A DNA stretch of 64,000 nucleotides from assembly GCA_964016985.1 (NCBI GenBank), contig OZ024823.1, positions 40,768,264 through 40,832,263 of the forward strand, written 5' to 3'. The notes beneath the pieces are model-generated. The model worked only from the letters and a program-made list of their open reading frames with translations. It made no database searches and was not told where the DNA came from. Every line of letters begins with the position of its first letter. Within the stretch, counting starts at the first letter, position 1. This DNA is from Anodontia alba (taxonomy: Eukaryota > Mollusca > Bivalvia > Lucinida > Lucinidae). Made by a program: the position numbers and the translations under genes. Shown here one piece after another: positions 1 through 11,414 of the stretch.

Positions 1-235
1 CCTCTACTAAGCAGCCACCCAGGGGAATGGTCAATTTTGGCTGCTTAATGGAGGTGGCTGCTCAGCAGAGGTACTCACTCATGGGCAGTTTTGAGACAGC
101 TAGAGGACTGATATAGCCCAAATGGTGGGTTGTTAGTGAAATACACAATATGATTATGATACTCATTCAGCATAGTGGTATCTATCTATCTATATATATT
201 CATTTTATTGTCAGCGGTGAAATCAGTGTATATCT

Positions 236-320
236 GGTGAAAATATAAGTGGTATCAATCACTAGTGAATTGATATCTTATCATTTCACTATAGTGACTG
301 ATACGATTTATATTTTCACT
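236..320. repeat. Short inverted-repeat element
   Basis: The left arm starting GGTGAAAATATAAGTGGTAT reads as an imperfect reverse complement of the right arm ending TTTATATTTTCACT. The arms are about 27 bases each, with a second smaller palindrome between them. This looks like a small MITE or its remnant. No clear target duplication was found. Confidence 0.5.
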
Positions 321-639
321 CCTCGCTTTGGACGACTTCGCTTTTCTTCACTGTTTCAGAAGTCGATGTTACCTCCACTTCAGATTTTTGAACAGCTCTA
401 ACTTCTTTATTTCTGAACTAAACTATCAGGTGTGGTATGCATTTTCTTAGTTAGAATGTAAGGAACATATTGGTATCAAAATTATTCTGATTCGCCGAAA
501 CTTTTTTGTTTTTGTCTCTCCAGTGGTTCACATGTTAAGCACTGGGCGTCGACGCCATGACGTTCTTGTTATGTTTGGTGACGTTATTTATGATGTCAGA
601 AACGCACATTGACGTGTAAACAATAAAATAAAAAGAAAA

Positions 640-789
640 TTTACTCTTTTTCAGTGAACACCAAAAACATTTTCATCTCGTGTAATGAAAACATTTACAT
701 TTTCAATCGTGCTTCGCACTCGTGAAAATACTGATGTTTTCATTACACTCGATGAAAATATTTTTGGCATTCACAGCAAAAGAGTAAAT
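640..789. repeat. Near-perfect 150-bp palindrome
   Basis: The outer arms TTACTCTTTT and AAAAGAGTAAA close a long imperfect stem. The inner arms GTGTAATGAAAACAT and ATGTTTTCATTACAC pair around a small loop near 700. The whole block folds back on itself, as a MITE does. I do not recognise the family. Confidence 0.6.
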
Positions 790-922
790 ATCCTCTATTT
801 ATTTATTACCTGTAACATGCCAAATTGTCCAAAATAACAATTATATATTGTTTATTCTGATAAATTTTTAGAATAAAAATCACTGTTTGCTCAAGAAGTA
901 TTCAGAAGTATACCATAATAAC

Positions 923-1046
923 ACTAAGTATTGGGATAGATAGCCTTTGCAAACTGTGTAGACCCAGATCAGACGCCGCAGAACCCAGCGTCAGATCGGT
1001 TGCCGCAGAACGCAGTGTCTGATCAGGATCTACGCTGTTTGCCATA
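923..1046. repeat. Hairpin-core MITE, CCCTAAGTATTGGGA-end type
   Basis: The block starts CTAAGTATTGGGATAGATAG and then carries the hairpin core AACTGTGTAGACCCAGATCA, followed by its partially duplicated return arm ending CGCTGTTTGCC. It belongs to the widespread family seen again in both PRKD introns. The right half beyond the hairpin is too diverged to delimit. Confidence 0.55.
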
Positions 1047-1270
1047 TTTCATCATTTCTTCGAATTATGAGCGACCAACACCAAACTCTTCGGTGACTTT
1101 CCCCAAGTACTTCAATTTTCATCCACCTTACAGATAGGATCAACTCAAAATAATTGAAATAATCTTGAAAGGGCCGTAAATTGCAAATAAATAAATTTTA
1201 TGGTGTTTTGTATTCAACCTGAAATCAGGCATTTGATCCTTTTCTCTTGCATCGGTTGAAACACTAGAAA

Positions 1271-1301
<31 letters not shown>

Positions 1302-1702
1302 CATAAAAATGTTTCTGTATTTCTGTACATGTTGAATATAGCAGTTTGCCAAGTGCATAAAGACAGAACAAAAGGTAAAATATATGTGATGATATAAGAA
1401 TATATGAAATAAATTCTATGAATTTCTTTACATGTTTTTTTTTTCTTTTTTATTTTTATTCCTGTCTTCCTCACACAGTGGCAATTACAGCCTCTTGTCA
1501 ACAAATGCTTCGCTGCAGATCTGATAATGATCCTTTAAGGTAGTATTTGCTAACAGTTGTAGAGCAGAAAACTCATTAAAGTATTCCAAAGATATCATGA
1601 GAAAGTGAAGCTATTAATGTACAGTTATAATAACACCCCTGAATGATGAGGAGGTCAAATGATTCTGGAGCTTTCTGAACCTTGTGAGCCGGACTGTAAG
1701 TA

Positions 1703-1890
1703 TCCACACCCCTTACTTTTCACCCTATACTTCTCTTCAAGAAATCCATTTTATAACCTACAGGTATGATTGTATGTAAAATTGCTGGATAAGTGACAAA
1801 CAGTGTAGACCCTGCTGATTTGGGTCTACACTGTTTGTTCAGGCGTGTCCTTTCGAATACGTAGGATAAGTACAGTAATGTGATCAAATC
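1703..1890. repeat. Hairpin MITE at the left edge of the array unit
   Basis: The core reads AAACAGTGTAGACCCTGCTG, then a loop, then GGGTCTACACTGTTTG. The unit's start in copies 2 to 4, ACCCTAAGTATCCACACC, resembles the CCCTAAGTATTGGGAC end of free copies elsewhere. The same block sits near 7190, 14745 and 20463 in the other copies. Confidence 0.65.
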
Positions 1891-3015
1891 GAACCCCCTC
1901 AGAAACAATTCTGGATCCGCCCTATACAGTCCAATCATATGTTTTTGTCCTCTTACAGAATCATCGGACACTTTACATAAAATATGTGGAAGGACAGTGA
2001 AGGTCATGATCGAACAAATTGGAATCGCTTCGGGGATGCGAATGCAGATTTGGACTCGTTTCTGGAAAAGTCCATTTTATCATGACAAGGGACAAATGAT
2101 GTCATTGCAATTTAAGGCGATTATACGTCTCGTGCTTTAGTATTTTCTATTTTCAGGCATGTGTTAGAACTTTTTGAACCATTTGCACCACATTTATCTC
2201 TTGCCTCAACAGCTGCGAGTACTCCTATGATGGGGATGGAGTAGGTATTATGCTTGGTTCTTGGGAGTCGGCAGTCGGTTCACACTTTACCGCCCCTCCT
2301 CTGTACCGTTTTGTCATGCTGACACGAATCTTTTATACGTCTATAACATGTCAAATGGAAATCAAGAACAATTGTTTTTATACTCTACATTGCATAGTTT
2401 ATATGTCTGTAAACACGGCAACATGTATTTAAACTGGGGATCACGATCTGCACGATCTTCTCGCACTGTCTACTCTAAGATATTGACCCACTGTTTTTGA
2501 TTGAAACATTTTGTTCTAAAAATCCATCCACATATTCTGTAGTTGCAAGACGCTACTTACACAGATACATACTTTCTGCTAGAATGTTCGTTCGCTTTGT
2601 TTTAAACCATGCGTGACTCATTATTTGTGTGTCCATTGGGAAGTGAAACTGTTGACAAAGCACGGGGGAACTCTTGCCAAGGCAAGCTATACATAAACGG
2701 AAATATCAGCGTTTGCAATAATAATCTGCAACAAATGAATATCTGGTTAGTGTGTGCAGAGATGCGGGACGTTGTGCCTTATAAAAGCAGTAAAAAACGG
2801 AGATATCATATCGAGAAGAAACCTACAAAGTGCGGTAATAAACTGTTGCAATGTGTAGCAACGCGACAATAACTGACTTGTGGGTATATCAGTACATTGT
2901 GGGTTGTGCTTGTTTTATATAAATAGGATAACAAGCACTTGAATTGGTTTCCAGAAGAGTATTGTAGCTTTACTGACTTCATAATAATTTGCTCTGACGA
3001 AAGAAATTAGATTAG

Positions 3016-3209
3016 TTTAACCAATTTAAGCTTAGCATCCCATAAAATGGACCTTGGTAAACAGTGTAGACCCAGATCAGACGCCGCAGAATGGGACCTC
3101 TGACCAGTGTCTACAATGTTTGCATTAAATTCAGAAATTTCTATAAACAATAATAATAAAAATGTAACCGGACATCCTTTATATAGAAAATGGACCTTGT
3201 TCAAAGAGT
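3016..3209. repeat. Second hairpin MITE of the unit, TTAA-flanked
   Basis: It begins TTAACCAATTTAAGC and ends CAAAGAGTTAA, with the core AAACAGTGTAGACCCAGATC and return arm GTGTCTACAATGTTTGC. It matches the free copy at 41556-41790. The equivalents in the other units start near 8505, 16358 and 21773. Confidence 0.65.
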
Positions 3210-3785
3210 TAAGGTAGAAGATATGAAATCGTTTAATGCCACCATTGCATTTCTTCTACCCCCCCGAAGAACACCCGTTACATAAAAAGAAGGAGAAAAC
3301 ATGGAAAAGTCCCCCCAACCCGGCCAAAAAATATACTAAACAAAAAAAAAAAAAAAAAAAAAATGGGGTGGGAGGTGGAACTAATTTTGCGAATCCTCCC
3401 TCGGAGAAATTCGCTTGATGAACGAGAATGCAGATCCCGTTCACTAACCGTCCAGACAAGTCCGGACAGGGTCAAACGACAAGACACGTATTAAGTACAA
3501 TGGTTAGGTCTTAGCACAATAAATATGCATAAAATATTAAATTTTAATGGTGCTTACGAAGCTCTATGAGAGTATATCAGCGTCCAGTTATTAACGGCTT
3601 TGTTTCCCTCAAAAGGAAGTCTACTAATGAAACGTTATTTATAAATAATAAATAATAAATGACATTCAGCTACAGTGTTAGAATGGCGCTTACTATTGTG
3701 CTGATGGTCTCATTTCAGTATAAACCAGCGGATTATCTCCCTTTACAAAACAACTATTTAAACGAATAATAACGCCAGAGATTAG

Positions 3786-3894
3786 TGGGCCAAGATAGCC
3801 GAGGGGTTATGACCGTCAGCTTGACTGAACAGTTGATCGAACTCAATGCAGTGGTCAAACCTTCTCGGCGTGAGTTCAAATCCTCGTCATAGAA
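3786..3894 (+). repeat. Leu-tRNA-like block, probable SINE head (copy 1)
   Basis: The sequence GATAGCCGAGGGGTTATG resembles an A box and GAGTTCAAATCCTCG resembles a B box. The order and the GGNCAAGATNGCCGAG start are those of a class-II (Leu/Ser) tRNA gene. The block is longer than a tRNA and has no matching acceptor stem, so I read it as a tRNA-derived SINE head or tRNA pseudogene rather than a working tRNA gene. Confidence 0.5.
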
Positions 3895-4439
3895 CATTTA
3901 TATAGAAATCAGCATGTTGTTTATTCTTTATTATTATTTTTACTGTTCACGTTTTTATTGTATTTATCTACTGTATCATTTCGCTGGTATGCGTTTATTT
4001 TTTCAAACCCTTCGCTATATACGTATTAAATATATTAGAATACATGAACAGACAGCAACAACATGGTAAGACTGCGTTGATATGCTGCAGAGATGCGCAG
4101 GCTGATTTGGGCCTTCGTTGTCCGCACACATGTGCGAGCATTTACTTTTAAAGACGTAGGCAAACAGCAACGTTACAGGCGAGGCTGTACTGCAGCACAC
4201 TGTGTTTACTTGACCAGAGGCTTATAATTCTACTAATTTGGCTACCAGCTCCCTAGGATATACAAAATGCTGTGCGCAGCTTGTCTGTCATCTGATTGGC
4301 TTCTCACTAAGCGTTTATCAGGAATACAATCTGGCTTTATTAGAGAAACCGGTATGATAATAGCTTTCACCTCTGCATTACTTCAACAAATGTTTACAGA
4401 AATAATAATTACAAATGCCAATTGCCCAATCAAAGTAAT

Positions 4440-4590
4440 AATCAGCAGAAGACAATTTGAAATATTTTTCTTATTTTTTTTTTCCAGAAAAGAGTGTTTT
4501 ACAATTCATGCAAACTGTCTCCTTCTCCTTAGGAGACAGTTTGCATGAAATGTCAAACCCGGTTTTATCTAATTATGTCTTCTGAATTTG
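4440..4590. repeat. Palindrome of the TTTGCATGAAATGTCAAAC family (copy 1)
   Basis: The arms ATGCAAACTGTCTCCT and AGGAGACAGTTTGCAT are a perfect inverted pair separated by a few bases. The family recurs in the other units near 12050, 17850 and 23930 and alone at 39365-39530 and 60920-61060. Confidence 0.65.
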
Positions 4591-7500
4591 GACAGAAAGT
4601 GGTAACGGTTAAAAGACGTCAGTAAAGATAATATAATTTAAAACAATTTCTTAATCTTATCTTATTTTGTAAACACATTAATGCCAGTCACTGCTAGAGT
4701 CAGTTAGCCAATGATATGACACTTTCCTGTAAGTCGTTTCAAGCATCATAGCCCCGTTAGTAGAATAATAAGCCTCTGAATTGACATAATATAGGATATT
4801 CTGGAAGCCAGCCCACACGTGCTACAATACATTTCACCCACCACAGAAGACTATAACAACATAGCGAATAGATTATCACTTGGCAACTTACTTTTGTTTT
4901 CACATCGACCGCAGACTCACTCACTCTGTTTCATGGGTCACCTCGAGAGAACAAGTAGTTCCTCAAAGAATCATTCGTGATATTTTGCATTGTCGTTTTC
5001 TCCCGCGGTCTGCCGTAGCGCAGATAAACCAAAAGTGATTAGACTCTCTTAATCAGTGTCAAACCAGTCAAATAAGCAGGAAACTCTTTTATTTTCCTGT
5101 GTGCTATTTTTCACCGTACCAAAATAATTTGACGTCAGTAGTGGACTGGTTCCGTCCAGCACTGATTACAAAGATGGCTGTGAATACCCGACATCTTGGA
5201 GACTTAAATTCTAAGCTTCTAGATGACAAAAAACGGATATTTGTATTGAATACACCAGCGAAATATTTCCATATGGAATAGACAGTCGTGAGAGCAGATA
5301 CGGAACCCGATTTACGCATGTCTTAAGGTACTGCTAGCATTTTGTAAAACGCAAACTTTTTTTCGAACGGCAACACTAGAAGGCGCGGAGTATTTCATAT
5401 ATTCATACCAGAATTGTTGAAAAAGAATCTGTTGCTGTTGCGATGACATGTAGTTGACTGAAACGGCCACAGAACTCAAGGTGCATTTTTAAGTATTCCT
5501 TGTTTCTGTTATCTTCTTTTGTTACCAGCATACGTTCGTAGACATTAGCTTACCTCTGTGGAGTGCAAAAAAAACAACAACAAACAACTGCATGTATAAC
5601 GCATTTTCCGTCAAGTCAGCGAGTCGAAGCGTGATCTGCACAAACCCAGTGGGTAACCGTTTGGATGTAAATGTCCATCGGCCACAGGAACAATGGCATA
5701 GTAAAGTAATTCTTATTGCATATGCGAACATTCAAACATTGTAGGCTTAGAACCGGAAGAATATTGTGTAATACATGCATATGTTTACCTGCTTCCGTTC
5801 AAGACACCAAAGGGAAAGAAGGACGCACTTAAAGCAACGGCACCACAACCAAAATACTACAAACAGAATGCCAAAAGGACCGTTTCTATCCCAAACAAGT
5901 GGCCAAACGGCTATTGAAAATAAAAACAAATCAACAAGACATACATGCAAAGACATACGATGACAGAAATAGTAAACCACAGCAGAAGCACCTCAGCAGT
6001 AAACCACAGCAAAAGTAAAAACCTTACTTGGGGGTCTTTAATCGATTTTACGTGGCCACATCCATCGCCCTTAGTTCTGCCGTGGTATACACAAGACATT
6101 TGTTTAGTCCGCGTGAAGGGTTTCTAACTCATCAGTGCTACATCTCCGAGAACACAAAAATCAAACGAAAACAGAAATAAAACAACGATGAGGACTCGAC
6201 AGCAAGAAATAACTGAAATGCTGAAAGAAGACCAACAGTTGGACTCCGGTGGGCCCTACCAGGGCCAGAACATCAGGCACCAGCCGACTTACTTAAAAGT
6301 CTATAGGCCGGAGCCGTCTTAGAGTCTGAGGCCCGACCCGCCGGCGTGCAACCAAAGAGGGAAGCAAACTCTTTGCATGCAGATGGCAAAGATCCAAAAC
6401 AGCATTCGCATTCAAATGCGGAGATCGAGGGAAATCAACCAAAGACATAAAACGGTGTGCATTGCGAAAAAATAATGTATACGAATTAGTGTTTCATACA
6501 TTAAACCATTTCAGTCTAGTATCTGCAGACCTAGTTCAAACCTGCATTCTGTTTCACTCGTTAGTACGTTAAATATGTGTTCAATTAATGTAGGGATGTG
6601 TTTCAGTTTTAATTACAACAATAATTCAGAGGGGTAATAATGCGAAAAAAGCACGGTAGCTCCCCATGACGGCAGTCAAATACATGTAGTCAATTTTATA
6701 AACTGCTTATTTTGCAAACTTCTACATGTCTGTCTATATCCGGTGGAAACAAAGAGTTCTCGTCTTTTCAGTAAAGTTAAGCAACGCCAACCCGGTTAGT
6801 ACCTGTATTGGTGAACGCCTTACACTACTGGATGTGGTAGATTTTTCGTGTGTTTTTTTTTTTTTTTTTTTTTTTTTCTTTTTCTGTGCGTGTTCTGTTT
6901 TTGTTTTTGATTTTTTTTTCTCATCCTTTTGTCATTCAGCAATAAGTCTGTTTGCATTTGTTCTGCAGACGCCTTTTTCTATCCTGACATGTCTCGGATA
7001 TGTCTTTGCTGTAAATGGGAAGATAATATAAATCTTTGAAAAATGTAGTGAGTCGGCGGATATGTATAGTCATGGATAAATTCAGAGGTGGTTCGGGGAC
7101 TTCAGTTTAGCCACCACCCCGGTTTTAACTCAACAGTTCAATTTCATGGTAAATTTTGGATAACTTTGGGATACCGTATTTACCCTAAGTATCCACACCC
7201 CTTACTTTTCACCCTATACTTCTCTTCAAGAAATCCATTTTATAACCTACAGGTATGATTGTATGTAAAATTGCTGGATAAGTGACAAACAGTGTAGACC
7301 CTGCTGATTTGGGTCTACACTGTTTGTTCAGGCGTGTCCTTTCGAATACGTAGGATAAGTACAGTAATGTGATCAAATCGAACCCCCTCAGAAACAATTC
7401 TGGATCCGCCCTATACAGTCCAATCATATGTTTTTGTCCTCTTACAGAATCATCGGACACTTTACATAAAATATGTGGAAGGACAGTGAAGGTCGTGATC

Positions 7501-8737
7501 GAACAAATTGGAATCGCTTCGGGGATGCGAATGCAGATTTGGACTCGTTTCTGGAAAAGTCCATTTTATCATGACAAGGGACAAATGATGTCATTGCAAT
7601 TTAAGGCGCTTATACGTCTCCTACTTTAGTATTTTCTACTTTCAGGCATGTGTTAGAACTTTTTGAACCATTTGCACCACATTTATCTCTTGCCTCAACA
7701 GCTGCGAGTACTCCTATGTTGGGGATGGAGTAGGTATTATGCTTGGTTCTTGGGAGTCGGCAGTCGGTTCACACTTTACCGCCCCTCCTCTGTACCGTTT
7801 TGTCATGCTGACACGAATCTTTTATACGTCTATAACATGTCAAATGGAAATCAAGAACAATTGTTTTTATACTCTACATTGCATAGTTTATATGTCTGTA
7901 AACACGGCAACATGTATTTAAACTGGGGATCACGATCTGCACGATCTTCTCGCACTGTCTACTCTAAGATATTGACCCACTGTTTTTGATTGAAACATTT
8001 TGTTCTAAAAATCCATCCACATATTCTGTAGTTGCAAGACGCTACTTACACAGATACATACTTTCTGCTAGAATGTTCGTTCGCTTTGTTTAAAAACATG
8101 CGTGACTCATTATTTGTGTGTCCATTGGAAAGTGAAACTGTTGACAAAGCACGGGGGAACTCTTGCCAAGGCAAGCTATACATAAACGGAAATATCAGCG
8201 TTTGCAATAATAATCTGCAACAAATGAATATCTGGTTAGTGTGTGCAGAGATGCGGGACGTTGTGCCTTATAAAAGCAGTAAAAAACGGAGATATCATAT
8301 CGAGAAGAAACCTACAAAGTGCGGTAATAAACTGTTGCAATGTGTAGCAACGCGACAATAACTGACTTGTGGGTATATCAGTACATCGTGGGTTGTGCTT
8401 GTTTTATATAAATAGGATAACAAGCACTTGAATTGGTTTCCAGAAGAGTATTGTAGCTTTACTGACTTCATAATGATTTGCTCTGACGAAAGAAATTAGA
8501 TTAGTTTAACCAATTTAAGCTTAGCATCCCATAAAATGGACCTTGGTAAACAGTGTAGACCCAGATCAGACGCCGCAGAATGGGACCTCTGACCAGTGTC
8601 TACAATGTTTGCATTAAATTCAGAAATTTCTGTAAACCATGATAATAATAAAAATGTAACCGGACATCCCTTATATAGGAAATGGACCTTGTTCAAAGAG
8701 CTAAGGTAGAAGATATGAAATCGTTTAATGCCACCAT

Positions 8738-8740
<3 letters not shown>

Positions 8741-8769
<29 letters not shown>

Positions 8770-10779
8770 ACAATGTTTAAAGAGGATGACACAATTAGCT
8801 ATAAATAACTATTCTACCTTGTGGTCCTCTAACTAAAATTTATATACATATATACAACAAGACTTAACTAACAGCTAAGAAATTCATGGGATATAAGTAG
8901 CTTGTAGCGAAGTGAATGCTTGTATAAAGTTTTTATCAAATAAAAGTACTAACAGGTATGTGCAAGTGATTTAAAACCAAACATGGCACTGAATTATATC
9001 AAAGACAAATCTGTATGTTATCACAGTTTTTGTAAGTGCTTTAAGATTTGACGAGCGCATAAAACCAATATCTAAAACAATTATGCTAGGTCATAAAAGC
9101 TCTCAATTCAGTTACAATAACGGTTTCAGCGATAATTTTACACATGGTATATCATTTAAAATCATAGTTAAAGACATTTTATAAGGGTTAAAATGTTGCT
9201 TTAAGAGACTGCTTAAAGGTAGAGAGTGACCCCGATGTTTTTACTGTTTGAGGTAGAGCATTCCATAGTCTTGGTGCGGAACACGAAAAAGAGCCATCAA
9301 AAAGTGCTGTCCTTGCTTTCGGCACATAAAGTGAGCCATTTTCTGATGACCTGAGGTTAAGAGTGTGTACCTCGGATACTGGTTTTAGAAGTTGTGTTAT
9401 ATATTCAGGGGATAAATTATTTATTGCTCGGTATGTCAAGACAGCCTTATTATATTTAAGTCTGTCCGGAATTGACAGCCATCCCAGCTGACTGAACATA
9501 TCTACTGATGGGGTATCGTAATTTGCTCGCAGGATGATTCGAGCAGCGCGTTTTCGCAGCTTGGATATGCGTTCAATATTAGTTACAGAGGCTGACCCCC
9601 AGGTAACAGAGCCATAATCAATATAAAGAAGAATATACCCCTGATAGTAAACTTTTTGAATATGTGTCGGTACATACGTTGCTAACTGGCGTAATAGAGA
9701 TATTTTAGATGAGATAAGGGAGCATAAGTGGTCTATATGGGCAGACCAAGAAAGGTGTTCATCGATATAAACACCAAGGAGTTTCTGTTTACTAACGGAT
9801 TGAATATTGACATCGTCAGCAATAATATTTAGAGGTCGAGAGTCGTTCAAGCGTTTTCTAGCGCCAACTAGCATACAAGTTGTTTTGGTCATGTGAACAT
9901 TCATTTTGTTTATCTTTCCCCATGTTTTTGTGTTACCGAATTCTCCTTGCAGATCTTCTTCAATAGCATCTATGTCATTACCATGCGTGTGAATCGTCGT
10001 GTCATCTGCATACAAATCAGAGGAGCACTTTTTGATATGAAGCGGAAGATCGTTGATAAAAATGAGAAATAAGGTCGGGCCTAATATTGAGCCCTGAGGC
10101 ACACCAGATTGTACGGTGGTGAAATCCGTCAACCCTTTATCACTCTCGATTACTTGTTGTCGAGAACATAAATATGATTTGAACCACTGAATGGCAGAAG
10201 GGTTAAGTTTGTATAATGCAAGTTTATTCAGCAAGATGGAGTGATCAACTAGATCAAAAGCCTTACGAAAATCGATAAAAAGGGATCCAACCAAGTCACC
10301 CTTATCAATACATTTCATCCAGTCATTAATGAGTTTGACTAAAGCTGTTTGGCAACTATGTTTTGGCCTGAACCCGGATTGATTGTCATGTAGAAGTTTA
10401 TATTTGTTCAAATATGCCATAAGATGTTTGTTCACGTGCTTTTCGAAAATTTTAGATACAGTGGACAGGATAGAAATTGGCCTATAGTTTGAGGGGTCGG
10501 ACCTTTCACCACCTTTGTAAATTGGAAGTACCTTTGCCAATTTCATTTGAGAAGGAAACTGGCCGGTCGCAATGCTTTTATTGATAAGCATCGCAATCGA
10601 TGGCGATAATGATTTAGCAGCAAGTTTGATGATCCTTGGCCCTATGCCGTCAAGCCCGGTCGATTTTGAAACCTCTAAGGTATTAATGTGTAATAAAACT
10701 TGTTCGGGGGTAATAAATGGAATTGTAAATTGTGTGTTTGTAGGCACTTTGCTATCAACAAAATCGCTGATTTTATTTA
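8741..10779 (-). mobile_element. 5'-truncated CR1/L2-like LINE inserted in array copy 2
   Basis: The insert interrupts the unit between ACCATTTA and TTTAATTTCTTC, which are contiguous in copy 3 (ACCATTTAATTTCTTC), leaving a short duplication of about 5 bases (ATTTA). On the minus strand it reads: truncated reverse-transcriptase frame, 3' UTR of about 0.4 kb, then a TAAA microsatellite tail, seen as (TTTA)n on the + strand from 8738. A microsatellite tail in place of poly-A is typical of CR1/L2-type LINEs. The endonuclease half is absent because of 5' truncation. The element is in no other unit copy, so it arrived after the array formed. Confidence 0.9.
9188..10774 (-). CDS. LINE reverse transcriptase (ORF2 C-terminal part), uninterrupted
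   Basis: An open frame of about 529 codons runs from the truncation point to a natural stop after KATF, with no internal stop. It has no real start codon; the frame continues upstream to the insertion edge as KISDFVDSK. Visible reverse-transcriptase motifs, in order, are the fingers motif SNYRPISILS, catalytic motif A SLFIDFRKAFDLVDH, motif B SGVPQGSILGP, motif C YADD, and a thumb segment around KLLGVYIDEHLSW. A C-terminal region with APRLWNALP follows, as is common in CR1/Jockey-clade ORF2 proteins. The palm aspartates are present. Apurinic endonuclease motifs are absent through truncation. Family assignment at the CR1/L2/Jockey level is secure, but the exact clade is not. Confidence 0.9.
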   Translation of the reverse strand, partial: KISDFVDSKVPTNTQFTIPFITPEQVLLHINTLEVSKSTGLDGIGPRIIKLAAKSLSPSIAMLINKSIATGQFPSQMKLAKVLPIYKGGERSDPSNYRPISILSTVSKIFEKHVNKHLMAYLNKYKLLHDNQSGFRPKHSCQTALVKLINDWMKCIDKGDLVGSLFIDFRKAFDLVDHSILLNKLALYKLNPSAIQWFKSYLCSRQQVIESDKGLTDFTTVQSGVPQGSILGPTLFLIFINDLPLHIKKCSSDLYADDTTIHTHGNDIDAIEEDLQGEFGNTKTWGKINKMNVHMTKTTCMLVGARKRLNDSRPLNIIADDVNIQSVSKQKLLGVYIDEHLSWSAHIDHLCSLISSKISLLRQLATYVPTHIQKVYYQGYILLYIDYGSVTWGSASVTNIERISKLRKRAARIILRANYDTPSVDMFSQLGWLSIPDRLKYNKAVLTYRAINNLSPEYITQLLKPVSEVHTLNLRSSENGSLYVPKARTALFDGSFSCSAPRLWNALPQTVKTSGSLSTFKQSLKATF

Positions 10780-11305
10780 ATTTCTTCTACCCCCACGATG
10801 AACACCCGTTACATAAAAAATAAAAGAGAAAACATGTAAAAGTCCCCCAACCCGGCCAAAAATTAAAAACTAAACAAAATATATGGGGTGGCAAGTGGAA
10901 CTAATTTTGCGAATCCTCCCTTGGAGAAATTCGCTTGATGAACGAGAATGCAGATCCCGTTCACTAACCGTACAGACAAGTCCGGACAGGGTCAAACGAC
11001 AAGACACGTATTAAGTACAATGGTTAGGTCTTAGCACAATAAATATACATAAGATATTAAATTTAAATGGTGCTTCTGAAGCTCTATGAGAGTATATCAG
11101 CGTCCAGTTATTAACGGATTTGTTTCCCTCAAAAAGAAGTCTACTAATGAAACCTTATTTATAAATAATAAATAATAAATGACATTCAGCTACAGTGTTA
11201 GAATGGCGCTTACTATTGTGCTGATGTTCTCATTTCAGTATAAACCAGCGGATTATCTCCCTTTACAAAACAACTATTTAAACGAATAATAACGCCAGAG
11301 ATTAG

Positions 11306-11414
11306 TGGGTCAAGATAGCCGAGGGGTTATGACCGTCCGCTTAACTGAACAGTTGATCGAACTGAATGCAGTGGTCAAACCTTCTCGGCGTGAGTTCACA
11401 TCCTCGTCATGGAA
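11306..11414 (+). repeat. Leu-tRNA-like block, probable SINE head (copy 2)
   Basis: Same as the copy 1 block, but starting GGGTCAAGATAGCCGAGG, which is one base closer to a Leu tRNA (GTCANGATGGCCGAG). The B box reads GAGTTCACATCCTCG. Not judged to be an active tRNA gene. Confidence 0.5.

Larger units (their letters stand above)
1..1697. other. Left flank of the tandem array, no gene seen
   Basis: No reading frame here looks protein-coding. The stretch holds two palindromic MITE-like blocks, one hairpin element with the AAACtGTGTAGACCCAGATC core, and a T run of about 30 bases near 1273. The array unit begins abruptly near 1698, where this flank has a different sequence from the one that precedes the later unit copies. 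Confidence 0.6.
1698..7183. repeat. Tandem array unit, copy 1 (about 5.5 kb)
   Basis: First of four direct copies of a complex unit, each starting AAGTATCCACACCCCTTACT. Aligned by eye, copies 1 to 3 differ by roughly 0 to 2 changes per 60 bases outside insertions. The unit contains a hairpin MITE at its left edge, a second hairpin MITE, a Leu-tRNA-like block, a palindrome of the TTTGCATGAAATGTCAAAC family and a poly-T run near its right end. No frame longer than about 110 codons is kept in all copies, and frame-breaking indels differ between copies, so I see no protein gene. Copy 1 has no large private insertion and is the cleanest reference for the unit. Confidence 0.9.

Noticed and set aside
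3786..3894. Possible functional tRNA-Leu gene in each array unit
   Set aside because: The A- and B-box-like parts are present, but the block is too long, the acceptor stem does not pair and no clear anticodon arm is seen.
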